Of a DNA stretch of 64,000 bases, positions 18,247 to 27,093 are shown piece after piece. The stretch's first letter is position 1. The number at the start of each line of letters is the position of its first letter. The position numbers were made by a program, and so were the translations under genes. The notes beneath the pieces were generated by a model. That model did not search any database, was not told the DNA's origin, and saw only the letters and a program-made list of their open reading frames with translations. Where the stretch lies: positions 186,001 through 250,000 of the forward strand of contig OY288160.1 in assembly GCA_958439195.1 (NCBI GenBank). Reading direction: 5' to 3'. Source of the DNA: an uncultured Paracoccaceae bacterium (GTDB lineage: Bacteria > Pseudomonadota > Alphaproteobacteria > Rhodobacterales > Rhodobacteraceae).

Positions 18247-20649
18247 TCAAAAAGGATTGTCGACTGGGGGCGGTGAATTGGCCAGCTCCACCCGGTACCT
18301 CTTGACGCCTGACGGATCGTCAATGCACCGTAGTACCCGACCGCCGACCAGGCGATCTTTGTGCCGCGCTAGATAGTGGCCGACACTACGTGGGTTGAAG
18401 ACCACCTTAGAAGTGCGCTCGGTCAGTGCCTGCTGAAGTTCGTGGATCTTTCCGCGCTGTGGTTTCATGGCTCTTTCGGCGATTTCAGAAAGGGTTACCG
18501 CTTGGCCGCCTAGGGCTTCGTGCCAGAGTTCGAGAAGTTCAACGACTTCACCCTTGCGAGGATCATCAGACATCACACGTTCCCGCGTGACGGTTGGATC
18601 GTCTTCGCCCAGCCAGACCAAGGCTTCTCGCACTAAATTCCAGTCATCGAATGAACCGATGGGCGGAATTCGGTTTGGGCGACCTGCCGCGACGTAGGCG
18701 CGCAATATCGTTAATGCCGCCACGACCAGGGCGGGACGATTGCACATAGCTTCCTCAGTTGGACTGAACCCGTGCTCCAGTTGGTCCGGTCGTTCTGCAC
18801 CTGTATCGATCCGACAGACGAGAGTTCGCCGACCTAGGTCTCCCACGACCGCAAGGTTGTTTCCTGTTGCCATGACGAGCGCGTTTGTTGGCATCCGCTT
18901 CACTTCAGATTTGCCAAGGACGCGCGACGCAATGATCTCCTGGGTCAGCATCGAGCAAAGGGTGTCGCCGCCCAATGGGCGATCGCAGTTGTCGATAACC
19001 AAGACGGCATCCCCGGCCATCAAGATACTTGCCAGCCGTTTTTCGTCTTCTTCCGGCGTCTTGCCTTGCGAAATGATCGTCGGCTTATAGCCAGAGGCGA
19101 TGATGCCAATGGTCTCGCAGAGTAGGCTTTTGCCAGACCCAGCGGTCGGCGCGTCCACCGCGAAGAGGGGCGCCGCCGGTAGGATGCGTCGGATGACTGC
19201 CGTCAAACACGCCGCCAGCATCACCGCACGGTCACCTTTGGTAGCAAAGCGATACTCGCGAAAAGGTGTTGCCAAAACCTCTAGCGCGGTCGCCGCTTCC
19301 TCCTTCGTCGGGCTTTCTGGAACTGCCGGAAAAACAGTTGAACCAGGATCATAGAGCAGACCAGATGCACGGTCATATCCCGGTGTCTGCAGAACTGACC
19401 CGTCCCTGCGCATGGTCGGACACGAAATCACCCCTACTAGGACTGGAGCCTTCCATTCCCCCACACGCGCGAGCAAGGCCATAGCGTGACTGATCGGCGG
19501 GTTGATCGGGATGTCGGCCCCACGTCCAGGCTTCAGCCATACCGCTGAAATGGCAAATTTCTCTCTCAGCCAGGTTGGGGTAACGGTAAGCGTCAGCAGA
19601 GCTCCGCTCGGGCGTCGCACACCGTCATCAGCCTCGCTCTCGGCTAAGCGTGCCACACGAACAAGATTTTCGCTGCGCTGGTAAACGCCAAGATTCGCTT
19701 TCAGCAAAGCTTCTTCTGCCTGGTCCACTTCCGCTGATAGCTGCCCGCCACGAGTGGAGATCGCGGGCCGGCCGCTCGCCTTTGGGCCGGCAACAGGGTC
19801 CCTTTGTCTCAGCCAATCGCGAAACGTCTTTTCCATATCTTCCAGCTTGAGGCGTTCGCACAGTTGCGGGAGGCCCCAGACCGGTTCATTCGCCTCAATT
19901 TTTGCGCGGGTCGCTTCAGACTTGCCGGTGCGCTTTGAAGCTTCCTCGTCGCCCGCCAGCGTTGCCACCATTTCCGTAAGGGTATTGATGGTCTCATCGT
20001 CCAGCCCGGCCCTAACTAGCACGCCCGCCAGCATCATGCAGATTTCATCGCGCTGTCCGGCACCCTGGGGGTAGAAGGCGACCACAGTGGAAAGTAAGGC
20101 GATTAGCCCGCACACATGTTCCAACTCGTCGGCATCTACCGTAGGGACGGCTCCGGGGTCGTCACTCCATTGCACCTTTTCGCCAGACGGGTGAATTGAG
20201 GGTGGGACCATGGTCTGATGCCCGTTCGCCCGTAATTCTAAAACTACTGATCGTGCTAAAGGCGAACGTTTGGCAACTGCATCCGGAAGCTGATAGACAT
20301 GCCGGTTTTTGCGCAAAGTACAGACTGCAACCCGATGACTGTCGGGTGAACCTTGCCTGCCGAACGCTGGTAACTGTGGAAGAAGTAGTCTGCCAAATGC
20401 TGCAGCCTCTGAGCAGTCAAAGTCTATGTCAATCAGGCCGCCAGAACGCTCGCCCAAGGCGATGCCAATGTTTGCGTTACCGGAAAAGGCATTGTCGATT
20501 TCCGCGCTGCTCCACTTTCGCGGCTTCTTCCATGGAACCTTCGGACGCTTTTCGCCAAATGGGAGAAGAAGCACCTCCCACCCTCTGTCAAGATACTCTT
20601 GCGCCGCCTGGGCGACATCCCCTTGCTGGACTATAGGCCGGTCAGACAT
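18247..20649 (-). CDS. Bifunctional primase/polymerase with AAA helicase domain
   Basis: Probable replication initiator of element 1. In the 800-residue protein the N-terminus is an archaeo-eukaryotic primase-polymerase domain with the metal-binding strand GLIDIDFD (near 74) and AYRIA/GHQTMVPPSIHPSGE-type segments; the C-terminal half is an AAA helicase with Walker A APTAGSGKSLL (near 505) and Walker B VLVIDNCD (near 552). I chose the ATG at 20649, preceded by AAGGGGGC; it overlaps the upstream small gene by 8 bases. Prim-pol plus helicase downstream of AlpA-like genes is the replication layout of P4-like satellites and related islands. The counterpart in element 2 is unrelated in its primase part. 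Confidence 0.8.
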   Translation of the reverse strand: MSDRPIVQQGDVAQAAQEYLDRGWEVLLLPFGEKRPKVPWKKPRKWSSAEIDNAFSGNANIGIALGERSGGLIDIDFDCSEAAAFGRLLLPQLPAFGRQGSPDSHRVAVCTLRKNRHVYQLPDAVAKRSPLARSVVLELRANGHQTMVPPSIHPSGEKVQWSDDPGAVPTVDADELEHVCGLIALLSTVVAFYPQGAGQRDEICMMLAGVLVRAGLDDETINTLTEMVATLAGDEEASKRTGKSEATRAKIEANEPVWGLPQLCERLKLEDMEKTFRDWLRQRDPVAGPKASGRPAISTRGGQLSAEVDQAEEALLKANLGVYQRSENLVRVARLAESEADDGVRRPSGALLTLTVTPTWLREKFAISAVWLKPGRGADIPINPPISHAMALLARVGEWKAPVLVGVISCPTMRRDGSVLQTPGYDRASGLLYDPGSTVFPAVPESPTKEEAATALEVLATPFREYRFATKGDRAVMLAACLTAVIRRILPAAPLFAVDAPTAGSGKSLLCETIGIIASGYKPTIISQGKTPEEDEKRLASILMAGDAVLVIDNCDRPLGGDTLCSMLTQEIIASRVLGKSEVKRMPTNALVMATGNNLAVVGDLGRRTLVCRIDTGAERPDQLEHGFSPTEEAMCNRPALVVAALTILRAYVAAGRPNRIPPIGSFDDWNLVREALVWLGEDDPTVTRERVMSDDPRKGEVVELLELWHEALGGQAVTLSEIAERAMKPQRGKIHELQQALTERTSKVVFNPRSVGHYLARHKDRLVGGRVLRCIDDPSGVKRYRVELANSPPPVDNPF

Positions 20650-20905
20650 GATCAGCCCCCTTCTCGGCATGAACCACAAGGCCAAGCCAGTCTTGCAAGT
20701 CAGACAGCACATACCAAATGTACCCCTGCTCTTCGTGGAACCGAGGACCGATACCCTTGCTGCGCAGCCTTCTCCAGTATCCCTTGCTGGTCCCTGTGAG
20801 TTTAGCAACGGCGCCTGGATTCAGGATTGTGGTCTTGCGGATTGGATGCGCCATATAGCTGACAAAAAGCAGATCGGCCGTAATGCGCGGGCGCTCAATG
20901 GTCAT
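20642..20905 (-). CDS. Small helix-turn-helix DNA-binding protein (AlpA/excisionase-like)
   Basis: An 87-residue protein with a MerR-like helix-turn-helix core: LNPGAVAKLTGTSKGYWRRLR followed by the wing GIGPRFHEEQGYIWYVLSDLQDWL. This resembles AlpA or excisionase proteins, which act in recombination directionality or activate integrase and replication genes. The start at 20905 overlaps the gene before it by 11 bases, and its stop overlaps the primase start by 8 bases, so the three form one translationally coupled unit. The open frame extends to 21016, but that part overlaps the upstream gene. Whether it regulates or excises cannot be told from the sequence. Confidence 0.65.
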   Translation of the reverse strand: MTIERPRITADLLFVSYMAHPIRKTTILNPGAVAKLTGTSKGYWRRLRSKGIGPRFHEEQGYIWYVLSDLQDWLGLVVHAEKGADHV

Positions 20906-21107
20906 GGCGTGCCCCCATCGTGTTGCTAGCGCCCTGTTCCGCGAAGTTCTCCAGGTCGGAACGATGGTACCGAATGGCCTTGCTGCCGAGGCGGCGTGCC
21001 TTTGGGCCGCCACCATACACTCGCCATTTTTCCAGCGTTGACGGGTGAAGATTTAGGTAGGCAGCGGCCTGCTTGGTGTTGAGTAGGTGTGAATTGTTTC
21101 TAGACAT
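20895..21107 (-). CDS. AlpA-family helix-turn-helix protein
   Basis: A 70-residue MerR/AlpA-like protein. The core LLNTKQAAAYLNLHPSTLEKW is a textbook helix-turn-helix of this group, followed by a wing with VYGGGPKARRLGSKAIRY and a last helix DLENFAEQG. In P4-like satellites AlpA activates integrase or excision functions. The start at 21107 has GGAGAC 4 bases upstream; an in-frame ATG at 21119 lies inside that site. It begins the three-gene set with the second HTH gene and the primase-helicase. Confidence 0.72.
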   Translation of the reverse strand: MSRNNSHLLNTKQAAAYLNLHPSTLEKWRVYGGGPKARRLGSKAIRYHRSDLENFAEQGASNTMGARHDH

Positions 21108-21168
21108 TCTAGTCTCCATGAAAAAGGAGACTCCCCAATAGTCACAGAAACGCGGCCTGGCGAATGAT

Positions 21169-21780
21169 CTAAAATAGCTGTTTTAAATCTCGCACAGGGT
21201 CTTCTGGTGCGGCAATTGGGATCATGAACGGCCCGAACAGAAGTCGGACCTTCTCGTGCCACTCGTGCATGATCGCAACTTCGATGCCCTCATTCGTTAT
21301 CTCCTGCAGCACCAGGTCATCTTTGTCTGTTTTGAATTTTCTGGCGAGCCTGGACTCAATGCTCTCGTCTGTTGCGATGTCGTTGAACTTGCTCCCCTGT
21401 TCCCGGAACTTTGAAATCACGTGCCGGGCAAGTTCCTTGATCCCGCGCGGCGGCGAGCGTGTTGGTTGTCCCCACTCTATCGTACCAGAAACCAATCTGC
21501 CGCCTCCTCGGTCAGCAACATACTCTTTTGCCATCTGAGCAAGCATTGGGAAGTCCCGACTGACTTTCATGTCGTCGCGAGGCTTGATGCCGAAAACGGC
21601 TTCCTTTGCATCACGAAGGCGCTCCAGTTCGGTCCGCTTGCCCCCAGACTGAGGAGGGTGGGCGCGAATGAGCGACAAAAGTAACTGATCGATGAAGGCG
21701 TTGGCGAGTGGGCTGCTTTTGCGCCAGTCATCGTTTTCAATGGTGAGGCCGTGCCAGATTTCCTCGCCCTTTTCTTGCAT
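21169..21780 (-). CDS. Hypothetical protein of element 1
   Basis: I do not recognise this 203-residue protein. It is charged and mostly helical by composition, with a Lys/Arg-rich centre (RTELERLRDAKEAVFG) and no clear catalytic motif, signal peptide or membrane segment. It lies between the integrase stop side and the AlpA-like genes, on the same strand, 18 bp downstream of the integrase stop, so it is probably cotranscribed with the integrase. Element 2 keeps only a 30-codon remnant of its start at the same position, showing that the gene belonged to the ancestral core. Its position next to integrase and AlpA would fit a regulatory or recombination role, but that is inference. Confidence 0.6.
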   Translation of the reverse strand: MQEKGEEIWHGLTIENDDWRKSSPLANAFIDQLLLSLIRAHPPQSGGKRTELERLRDAKEAVFGIKPRDDMKVSRDFPMLAQMAKEYVADRGGGRLVSGTIEWGQPTRSPPRGIKELARHVISKFREQGSKFNDIATDESIESRLARKFKTDKDDLVLQEITNEGIEVAIMHEWHEKVRLLFGPFMIPIAAPEDPVRDLKQLF

Positions 21781-21798
21781 AGTCGCCTCCCCGTTGCG

Positions 21799-22959
21799 CT
21801 AGCTGGTAGCGAGCTGAAGTATCTTGCTCGCCACGAGAGACACCGGCCCTCGCAGGCGCTCGATGTCGCTGACAATATACCCCGCCGTCACGTCTCCGGA
21901 AATCTTGTGGTTCAGCATGCGCTTGAGGGCGTAGTGCGAGATGTCCAGGCTTTCGGCGATGGTGATGAAGGTGCGCCGCAGATCGTGCAGTGTGAACTCA
22001 ACCCCGCTGCGCTCGGTGACCCTTTCAGTGAACTTCTTGGTTTCCACGATGTGACCACACTCGCTCGAACTAGGAAAAACCCATGGGGACTTTCCGGCCT
22101 CTGTTTTGCGTTCGGTCAGCAAGTCAACGAGGTACCCCGACAGAGGCAGGTCGAGGGGGTCACCGTTCTTGGTCTGGGGCAAATGAAGTGTCCGATTTCT
22201 CAGATCGATGTTTTCCCATCGCAAACGGGCAATTTCGTTGCGCCGCATGCCAGTGAACAGCGCGATTAGAAGGAAGTCCCGCGCATATTCGGGTTCCTCC
22301 ATCACAGCGACCCACCAAGCCGGTAAGTCGGATGGCGTGATAAGGGTGCGGCGCCGACGTTCGGGAAACCAAGCGCGGGCCTGGGTCAAGATGTTCACCG
22401 GGTTGGGAGGGAAGACGTCATGCCCTGCGGCAGTCACGTTGTAGACTGACCGGAAATGGCGCATCACGTTGTTGGCTGTGACCTCGCCGTTTTCCTTGGC
22501 GATCTTTTGGTGGCGCTTCAACACGGCCTGCCGGGATATCGTGGTGATGGACGTTTTGGCCCAATCCTTGAGGTAGAGGTTGATCGTGCGACTGTAAGCG
22601 TCCACGGTTCCTGCCGCGAGATTTTGGCGCGTCTCAAAGAAGCCTTTGAAAGCGTCGGCGACGGTGATTGCTTCGAGCGCCTTCTTCCGCTTCTCCTCGT
22701 TGGGGTCCAGGCCCAAAGCCATTTCGGTGAGGATATGCATTGCCCGTTTGCGGGCGGTATCGACAGACATGATGTCCGCCCGGCCGATCGTGACGCGCCG
22801 GGTCCTGCCCGCAACTTGTCCTTCGACAACAAAGACCTTGGCGCTGGATCCAACCCTCAGGCCGAAGCCCCGGAGCAACTTGTCCCGGTACAAAACCTGA
22901 CCGGCCTTGGGGTTACTGATTGCGTCGATTTTCTGCTTGGTGAACTGAAGTGTAGGCAT
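21799..22959 (-). CDS. int: P4-type tyrosine integrase (element 1)
   Basis: Site-specific recombinase that inserts the element into the tRNA-Thr gene. The 386-residue protein has an N-terminal arm-binding domain (DUF4102-like, GFGLRVGSSAKVFVVEGQ, to about 90), a core-binding domain (about 95-190) and a catalytic domain with the active-site residues in TGMRRNEIARLRW (near 240), HDLRRTF (near 328), MLNHKISGD (near 350) and the nucleophile in TAGYI (near 362). The start at 22959 follows AAGGAGGT. It is nearly identical to the integrase of element 2 (36819-37979), in line with the identical att sites. It lies about 14 kb and 8.5 kb from the two att sites, not beside one. Confidence 0.94.
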   Translation of the reverse strand: MPTLQFTKQKIDAISNPKAGQVLYRDKLLRGFGLRVGSSAKVFVVEGQVAGRTRRVTIGRADIMSVDTARKRAMHILTEMALGLDPNEEKRKKALEAITVADAFKGFFETRQNLAAGTVDAYSRTINLYLKDWAKTSITTISRQAVLKRHQKIAKENGEVTANNVMRHFRSVYNVTAAGHDVFPPNPVNILTQARAWFPERRRRTLITPSDLPAWWVAVMEEPEYARDFLLIALFTGMRRNEIARLRWENIDLRNRTLHLPQTKNGDPLDLPLSGYLVDLLTERKTEAGKSPWVFPSSSECGHIVETKKFTERVTERSGVEFTLHDLRRTFITIAESLDISHYALKRMLNHKISGDVTAGYIVSDIERLRGPVSLVASKILQLATS

Positions 22960-23258
22960 GGAGACCTCCTTTTGGCCTCACCTCATTGTCTCTCACGTGG
23001 TATAAAAATACAATAAAAATCAGATGTTTATCCGCATTTTGCAGAGTTTTCCACCGTCGTCCAACGTGGTCATGCGTGCGCGCACGAAGGCCGTTCCCCT
23101 GGATCTCCTGCTAAAGAGATAGAAGGGTTGGCGCTGGCCGATCACGCAGCGGCGCTAGCACCCAGATGCCCGCTCGGACCGCCTTCATTTGGCATCCCTG
23201 ATTGACGCACGTAGACACTGGCGGCCATCATGGATGAGTTTTCCATGGGGGCTTTGGC
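22960..23258. promoter_or_regulatory. Divergent control region between integrase and EVE-HNH gene (copy 1)
   Basis: 299 bp between two divergent genes, conserved at 37980-38279 in element 2. Next to the integrase lies a perfect AAGGAGGT ribosome-binding site and an AT-rich box (TATAAAAATACAATAAAAATC) on the plus strand; the EVE-HNH side has GGGGGCT before its GTG. It must hold both promoters. Confidence 0.55.
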
Positions 23259-25109
23259 GTGGCAGTAATTGACCAACAGACGATTATTGATCGGATCCGG
23301 AAGACTCCATCCTACGACAAACTGAGGATCATCGAGGCCAACATCACGAAACAAGATGCCATGACGCCGGCCGTCGAGGTTGCGATCAAGGAACATTACG
23401 GCGCCCTGGCGCGGCAGGTCGTAGCGGAAAAGGCCGGAATCAAACTCGAAAACCTTACGCCAGCCGAAGAGAAGATCGTGCTCGCCGTCGCTGAGTACGT
23501 TGGCTTGATGAAGCGTGACCGTAAGACCGCTTCCCGCACATTTCAGCAGTTGAAAAACCGCGGTCTAATTGGAGCGGCAGAAGCCGCGGTGTCGAGGGCC
23601 AAGCCGACACAGGGCTTTACCATGTTGAATGAAGCGGATCGGGCCGATTTATCCTATGAGCAAATTATTCTCGACCATCCTGACGAGTTCTCAGAACGTG
23701 CCCTTTGGTTTGCACGTCGCGCTTTGGGCCTCGACAACGCCACGGCGAAACCACCAGCAGAGGGCGACGCATCAACACAAGCCCGAACGGAACTACTCCT
23801 GAACTGGCTGAAGTCGCGGCGCGCAAATGAGCCTGGTCAAATCGCACCATACACAAACGCCGATGCTGCCCAGGCGATGGAAATCGGCGACATGGCGAAG
23901 TACGGGCGCACGCAAGGAAACATCCAATCACGTCTTGACTTTGCTTGCTACAAGCTGGGCCTGCCGCCCTTGGGCATGACAGCGAAAGAGTGGTTCTCTC
24001 GTGCCTGGAATTGGGGTGATCCAAGCTGGGTGTATCCTAGAGCTTCAATGCAGAAGGCGGCACAAGACCATGCGTGGTCGATCGCCGATTTTGATCAGGT
24101 CCTGCAGATGACACGTGCTCTGCCAGGAGGTGCTTCCAAACTTTGGCAAGACGAGGCGGCGGAACGTCCTGATGCGATCAAGGCGTGGGCCATAGCACTC
24201 GGCGCTGAGAAGGAAGGGCCCTACTGGGTGCTCGTCTGCAATCCCCAGAAATGGGCAATCGACGAATTCCTGGCGCGCGGCATCGAAGTCGACTCGTGGG
24301 GTGTGCGCCCCTCAGACAAGGAACGTTTCAAACCAGGCCAACTGGCGATAATTCGCGTTGGGCAAGATCGTCGGAGCAAGTCTGAACGAGAGGGGCGCCC
24401 GCCACTTGATTCCGGAATCTATGCGCTTTGTCAGGTTCTTACGGAGCCGTACCCGGCGACAGGGGCAAGCGATGAATTCTGGTCACCTGGGAGCGAGCGA
24501 GAGCCAGGTTGGCCGACGGTTGATATTCGATACCTGCGCACGTTTCTGGACAAACCGCTGCCGATCGAAACTCTGAAGGCGCAGTTGCCGAATATCACAG
24601 GGCAGTTGCTTGACGGCTTTCAAGCTTCGACTTTTCCGATTTCTGGAGAGGACTTTCGGGCCGTGACAGCACTACTCGGGGTGTCAGTGGATGACCTTCC
24701 GGATGCCGCGGACGTGCCAGGTTTGGCCAAATCACTGGCAGACATTGAGGACAAGTACAGGGATGCGTCACCTGAAGTGAAGGAGCGCCAAAGCCGGTAC
24801 ATCGAGCGGGGGCCGGTAGGAGCTAAGGTCAAGAAACTGAATGGTTTCAAGTGCCAAATCTGCGACGCCCTGGGGCACCATCCACACGCGTTCCTGAAGC
24901 CAAACGGCGACCCCTATGTGGAGGCCCACCATGTCATGCCCGTGTCGAAGCTGGAAAAGGGCTCACTTCACGCTGCCAACATTATGACTCTCTGCGCCAA
25001 CCATCACCGCCAGCTTCATTTCGGAGGCGTTGAGGTCGAAATCACCGATACGCATTTCACATTGGAGCTCGGGGGCGTGCTGATCAGCATACCGCGCCCA
25101 GCTGTGTGA
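23259..25109 (+). CDS. EVE-HNH endonuclease, probable modification-dependent restriction enzyme (copy 1)
   Basis: Probable type IV restriction enzyme that cuts DNA with modified bases. In the 616-residue protein an uncharacterised N-terminal part (1-300, largely helical) precedes an EVE (PUA-like) domain at about 320-455, seen in GPYWVLVCNPQKWAID, the SWGVRPSD loop and GIYALCQVLTEPYP. EVE domains flip out and bind modified bases. The C-terminus is an HNH nuclease with CQICDALG (about 532), EAHHVMPVSK (about 554) and CANHHRQLHFG (about 577). The start is GTG with GGGGGCT upstream. It is divergent from the integrase, and the pair is conserved in element 2. The substrate modification is not predictable. 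Confidence 0.8.
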   Translation: MAVIDQQTIIDRIRKTPSYDKLRIIEANITKQDAMTPAVEVAIKEHYGALARQVVAEKAGIKLENLTPAEEKIVLAVAEYVGLMKRDRKTASRTFQQLKNRGLIGAAEAAVSRAKPTQGFTMLNEADRADLSYEQIILDHPDEFSERALWFARRALGLDNATAKPPAEGDASTQARTELLLNWLKSRRANEPGQIAPYTNADAAQAMEIGDMAKYGRTQGNIQSRLDFACYKLGLPPLGMTAKEWFSRAWNWGDPSWVYPRASMQKAAQDHAWSIADFDQVLQMTRALPGGASKLWQDEAAERPDAIKAWAIALGAEKEGPYWVLVCNPQKWAIDEFLARGIEVDSWGVRPSDKERFKPGQLAIIRVGQDRRSKSEREGRPPLDSGIYALCQVLTEPYPATGASDEFWSPGSEREPGWPTVDIRYLRTFLDKPLPIETLKAQLPNITGQLLDGFQASTFPISGEDFRAVTALLGVSVDDLPDAADVPGLAKSLADIEDKYRDASPEVKERQSRYIERGPVGAKVKKLNGFKCQICDALGHHPHAFLKPNGDPYVEAHHVMPVSKLEKGSLHAANIMTLCANHHRQLHFGGVEVEITDTHFTLELGGVLISIPRPAV

Positions 25110-25386
25110 GTTCAGCAGCTGATCGTTTCGTCGAGAGTCCCCTTGCGTTCAAACCGGGTCCGGTGGAGGGCGCACCCTGGGGTTGTGGCGTCGAAACCCG
25201 TGCCTGGGGTGGGGTGTACCCCCTACCGCAGCCACCAGCAGTCCAAAGTGCTGAAAGGTTCCGAACCAGCTAGGCCAATGCCATCAAGGTAACGCCAGAG
25301 AATATGTTACATGGCCTCTTGAGTTATTCAGAGAGTATGTTACATGGATGCTGCGGCCCGCGGTGGGTTGGATGGAGAGGAACATG
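25110..25386. other. Intergenic region after EVE-HNH, with operator-like direct repeats
   Basis: The first 150 bp are also present after the second EVE-HNH gene (40131-40260) and mark the end of the shared block. The rest is specific to element 1 and carries the two repeats described next. Confidence 0.6.
25298..25347 (+). promoter_or_regulatory. Two operator-like direct repeats upstream of the 189-codon gene
   Basis: GAGAATATGTTACATGG at 25298 and GAGAGTATGTTACATGG at 25331 differ by one base and are 33 bp apart, about three helical turns. Each contains the short inverted pair ATGT-T-ACAT. The second ends 40 bp before the chosen start, so a repressor or activator site is likely. Confidence 0.55.
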
Positions 25387-25953
25387 ATGCCTGTTGTAAG
25401 ACTGAACGACGCGACCTTCGCCGATCTGAAGACCTTGGCGACATGGCTCGGAACCGATACCCCCTCGCAGACGATTGACGCGATCGTCGCCCAGACCATG
25501 AACAAGCTCGACCTTGAGCGTGATGTTGAGGACAGCGCGGCTGTACCTGGGGCCGCCGATGTCCTTCAGTTCAAGGCAACACCGGGCCTCGCATTCACTC
25601 GTATATTGTCCGCATCGGTGGAGGGGCAGCCCCTGCCGAAAGCTAACTGGGCGTCGCTGCTGCTGTCGGTGATAGCCGCAGTCAAGAAGAAGGGGCTGAA
25701 CGCCGAAGAGCTGGTTAAGGTTCTGGACGTTCCGGCCAGCCGCTCAAAGCTGGACACTCAGGGCTACACCTTCCACCAGAATCTTGGGATTTCGATCCAA
25801 GGGCAGTCAGCCCAAGACGCATGGAAGGAAGCGGAGCGTCTGGCGAATAAGTTCCACGTGCCGGTTGAAGTGAGCTTTCAGTGGCGCGACAATCCCAAGG
25901 CTCAACACCCTGGCCGTGAAGGGTCACTGCGTGCGGGGCAGGGCGCGGTGTAG
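25387..25953 (+). CDS. Hypothetical protein, possible DNA-binding regulator
   Basis: A 188-residue protein I do not recognise. The N-terminus (VRLNDATFADLKTLATWLG) looks like a small helical DNA-binding or ribbon-helix-helix-like module; the C-terminal part ends in a compact alpha-beta unit (GYTFHQNLGISIQGQS, AWKEAERLANKFHVPVEV, FQWRDNPKAQHPG) of a kind found at the end of some restriction-associated proteins. The start was set at 25387 after GAGAGG; ATGs at 25348, 25372 and 25384 are alternatives. Twin direct repeats lie just upstream. It follows the EVE-HNH gene on the same strand and converges on the HigA-like gene. Role unknown. Confidence 0.55.
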   Translation: MPVVRLNDATFADLKTLATWLGTDTPSQTIDAIVAQTMNKLDLERDVEDSAAVPGAADVLQFKATPGLAFTRILSASVEGQPLPKANWASLLLSVIAAVKKKGLNAEELVKVLDVPASRSKLDTQGYTFHQNLGISIQGQSAQDAWKEAERLANKFHVPVEVSFQWRDNPKAQHPGREGSLRAGQGAV

Positions 25954-25974
25954 CGCCCTTCCTACTGAAAGCAC

Positions 25975-27075
25975 TCATTTCGCCGGTTTTGCCCATTCGA
26001 AGCGAACCTTCAGTCCGTTCAAGTGGGTGTAAGGAAGGATGCCACGATGCTGGAGCATGCCGACAATAATCCCAGGATGTAGGCCCACCTCATATGCAAA
26101 GGCACGTACGGCAGCCTCTGACCGCGGCACTGTCCTGCAGAACTGTGCGAAGCGTTCACTTCCAACCAACTGATCCTCTGCCCAAGCATCGGCTTCATCT
26201 TCTGCACCATCGCCAACGCCCCCCTGATCGTCAGCAAAGGTACGGCCTCTATGGAGCATGACGTGGCCAGCTTCGTGGAAGAAAGTCCACCAGAAGTGAT
26301 CGTTGGCCTTCATGCGGAGCGACATCTGAATGATAGCTCGATTGCCGTCCATCCAACGCGCCGAACCGAACAGCTTGGTGCTGGGGAGGGAGGGCTCGAA
26401 AACTACGGCAACGCCGGACCGCGCGCAAATATCAACCATCCGTGGCGCAAAGACTTCCACGCGTTCGCAAGTCATGCCGCGCACTTCAGCCACTGCGCTC
26501 GCAAACCGACCTTCATCAAATGCAGGCAGGTTCATTCTCCGAGCTCTTCGTTCGCCAAGCATCAGCCATGCGGCGACGTGGTTCTCGTCGGACTCATAGG
26601 TTTTCGAATGCCGGTGCTGCACGGCGAGGTTACGAAGTCTGGCTTCATACGCACCTGGTGTCCCGATACCCAGCAGTGTCAGAAGCCCCTCACACATGGC
26701 CTCAGTACTGGCGCCACGCTGCAGGACATTCCGCGCGATAAGTTCCCTGACAGGGAACTTGGCGAGGAAAGCCCTGCTTTCATCAGCGTTCTGCTGACGG
26801 GCTTTCCGAGCTTCATGGAGGTCCCAGTCGGCCTGTAGCCCAGTCCAGATATCAGCCTTCATCCCAAGAACGTGCTCAAGCTTCAGCGCCGTTTCGGCTG
26901 AAACTGGGTTCGTTCCGTTGATGATCGTACTAACAAGCTTTGGCGTAAGCCCCGCCAGCCGCGCAAACTCAGCCTGTGACCAACCCTTGTTCTCTATGTA
27001 TTCGGCAAGGTGCTCACCTGGATGTACCGCCCAGTCTGGAGACCATGCCTCAGCTTCTTCCACTCCACCGCTCAT
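25975..27075 (-). CDS. HigA-like antitoxin fused to an ImmA/IrrE zinc peptidase
   Basis: Probable antitoxin and repressor of the toxin gene before it. In the 366-residue protein the N-terminus has a HigA-type helix-turn-helix (HPGEHLAEYIENKGWSQAEF, then RLAGLTPKLVSTIINGTNPV, about 18-60) and the C-terminal part an ImmA/IrrE metallopeptidase domain with the zinc motif FHEAGHVMLH (near 270) and a glutamate in EDEADAWAEDQL. Such fusions are common as HigA variants and may sense stress by cleavage. It lies 18 bp after the HigB-like toxin gene, the reverse of the classical antitoxin-first order but standard for HigBA. Confidence 0.83.
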   Translation of the reverse strand: MSGGVEEAEAWSPDWAVHPGEHLAEYIENKGWSQAEFARLAGLTPKLVSTIINGTNPVSAETALKLEHVLGMKADIWTGLQADWDLHEARKARQQNADESRAFLAKFPVRELIARNVLQRGASTEAMCEGLLTLLGIGTPGAYEARLRNLAVQHRHSKTYESDENHVAAWLMLGERRARRMNLPAFDEGRFASAVAEVRGMTCERVEVFAPRMVDICARSGVAVVFEPSLPSTKLFGSARWMDGNRAIIQMSLRMKANDHFWWTFFHEAGHVMLHRGRTFADDQGGVGDGAEDEADAWAEDQLVGSERFAQFCRTVPRSEAAVRAFAYEVGLHPGIIVGMLQHRGILPYTHLNGLKVRFEWAKPAK

Positions 27076-27093
27076 GCGAACTTCTCTCCCACG

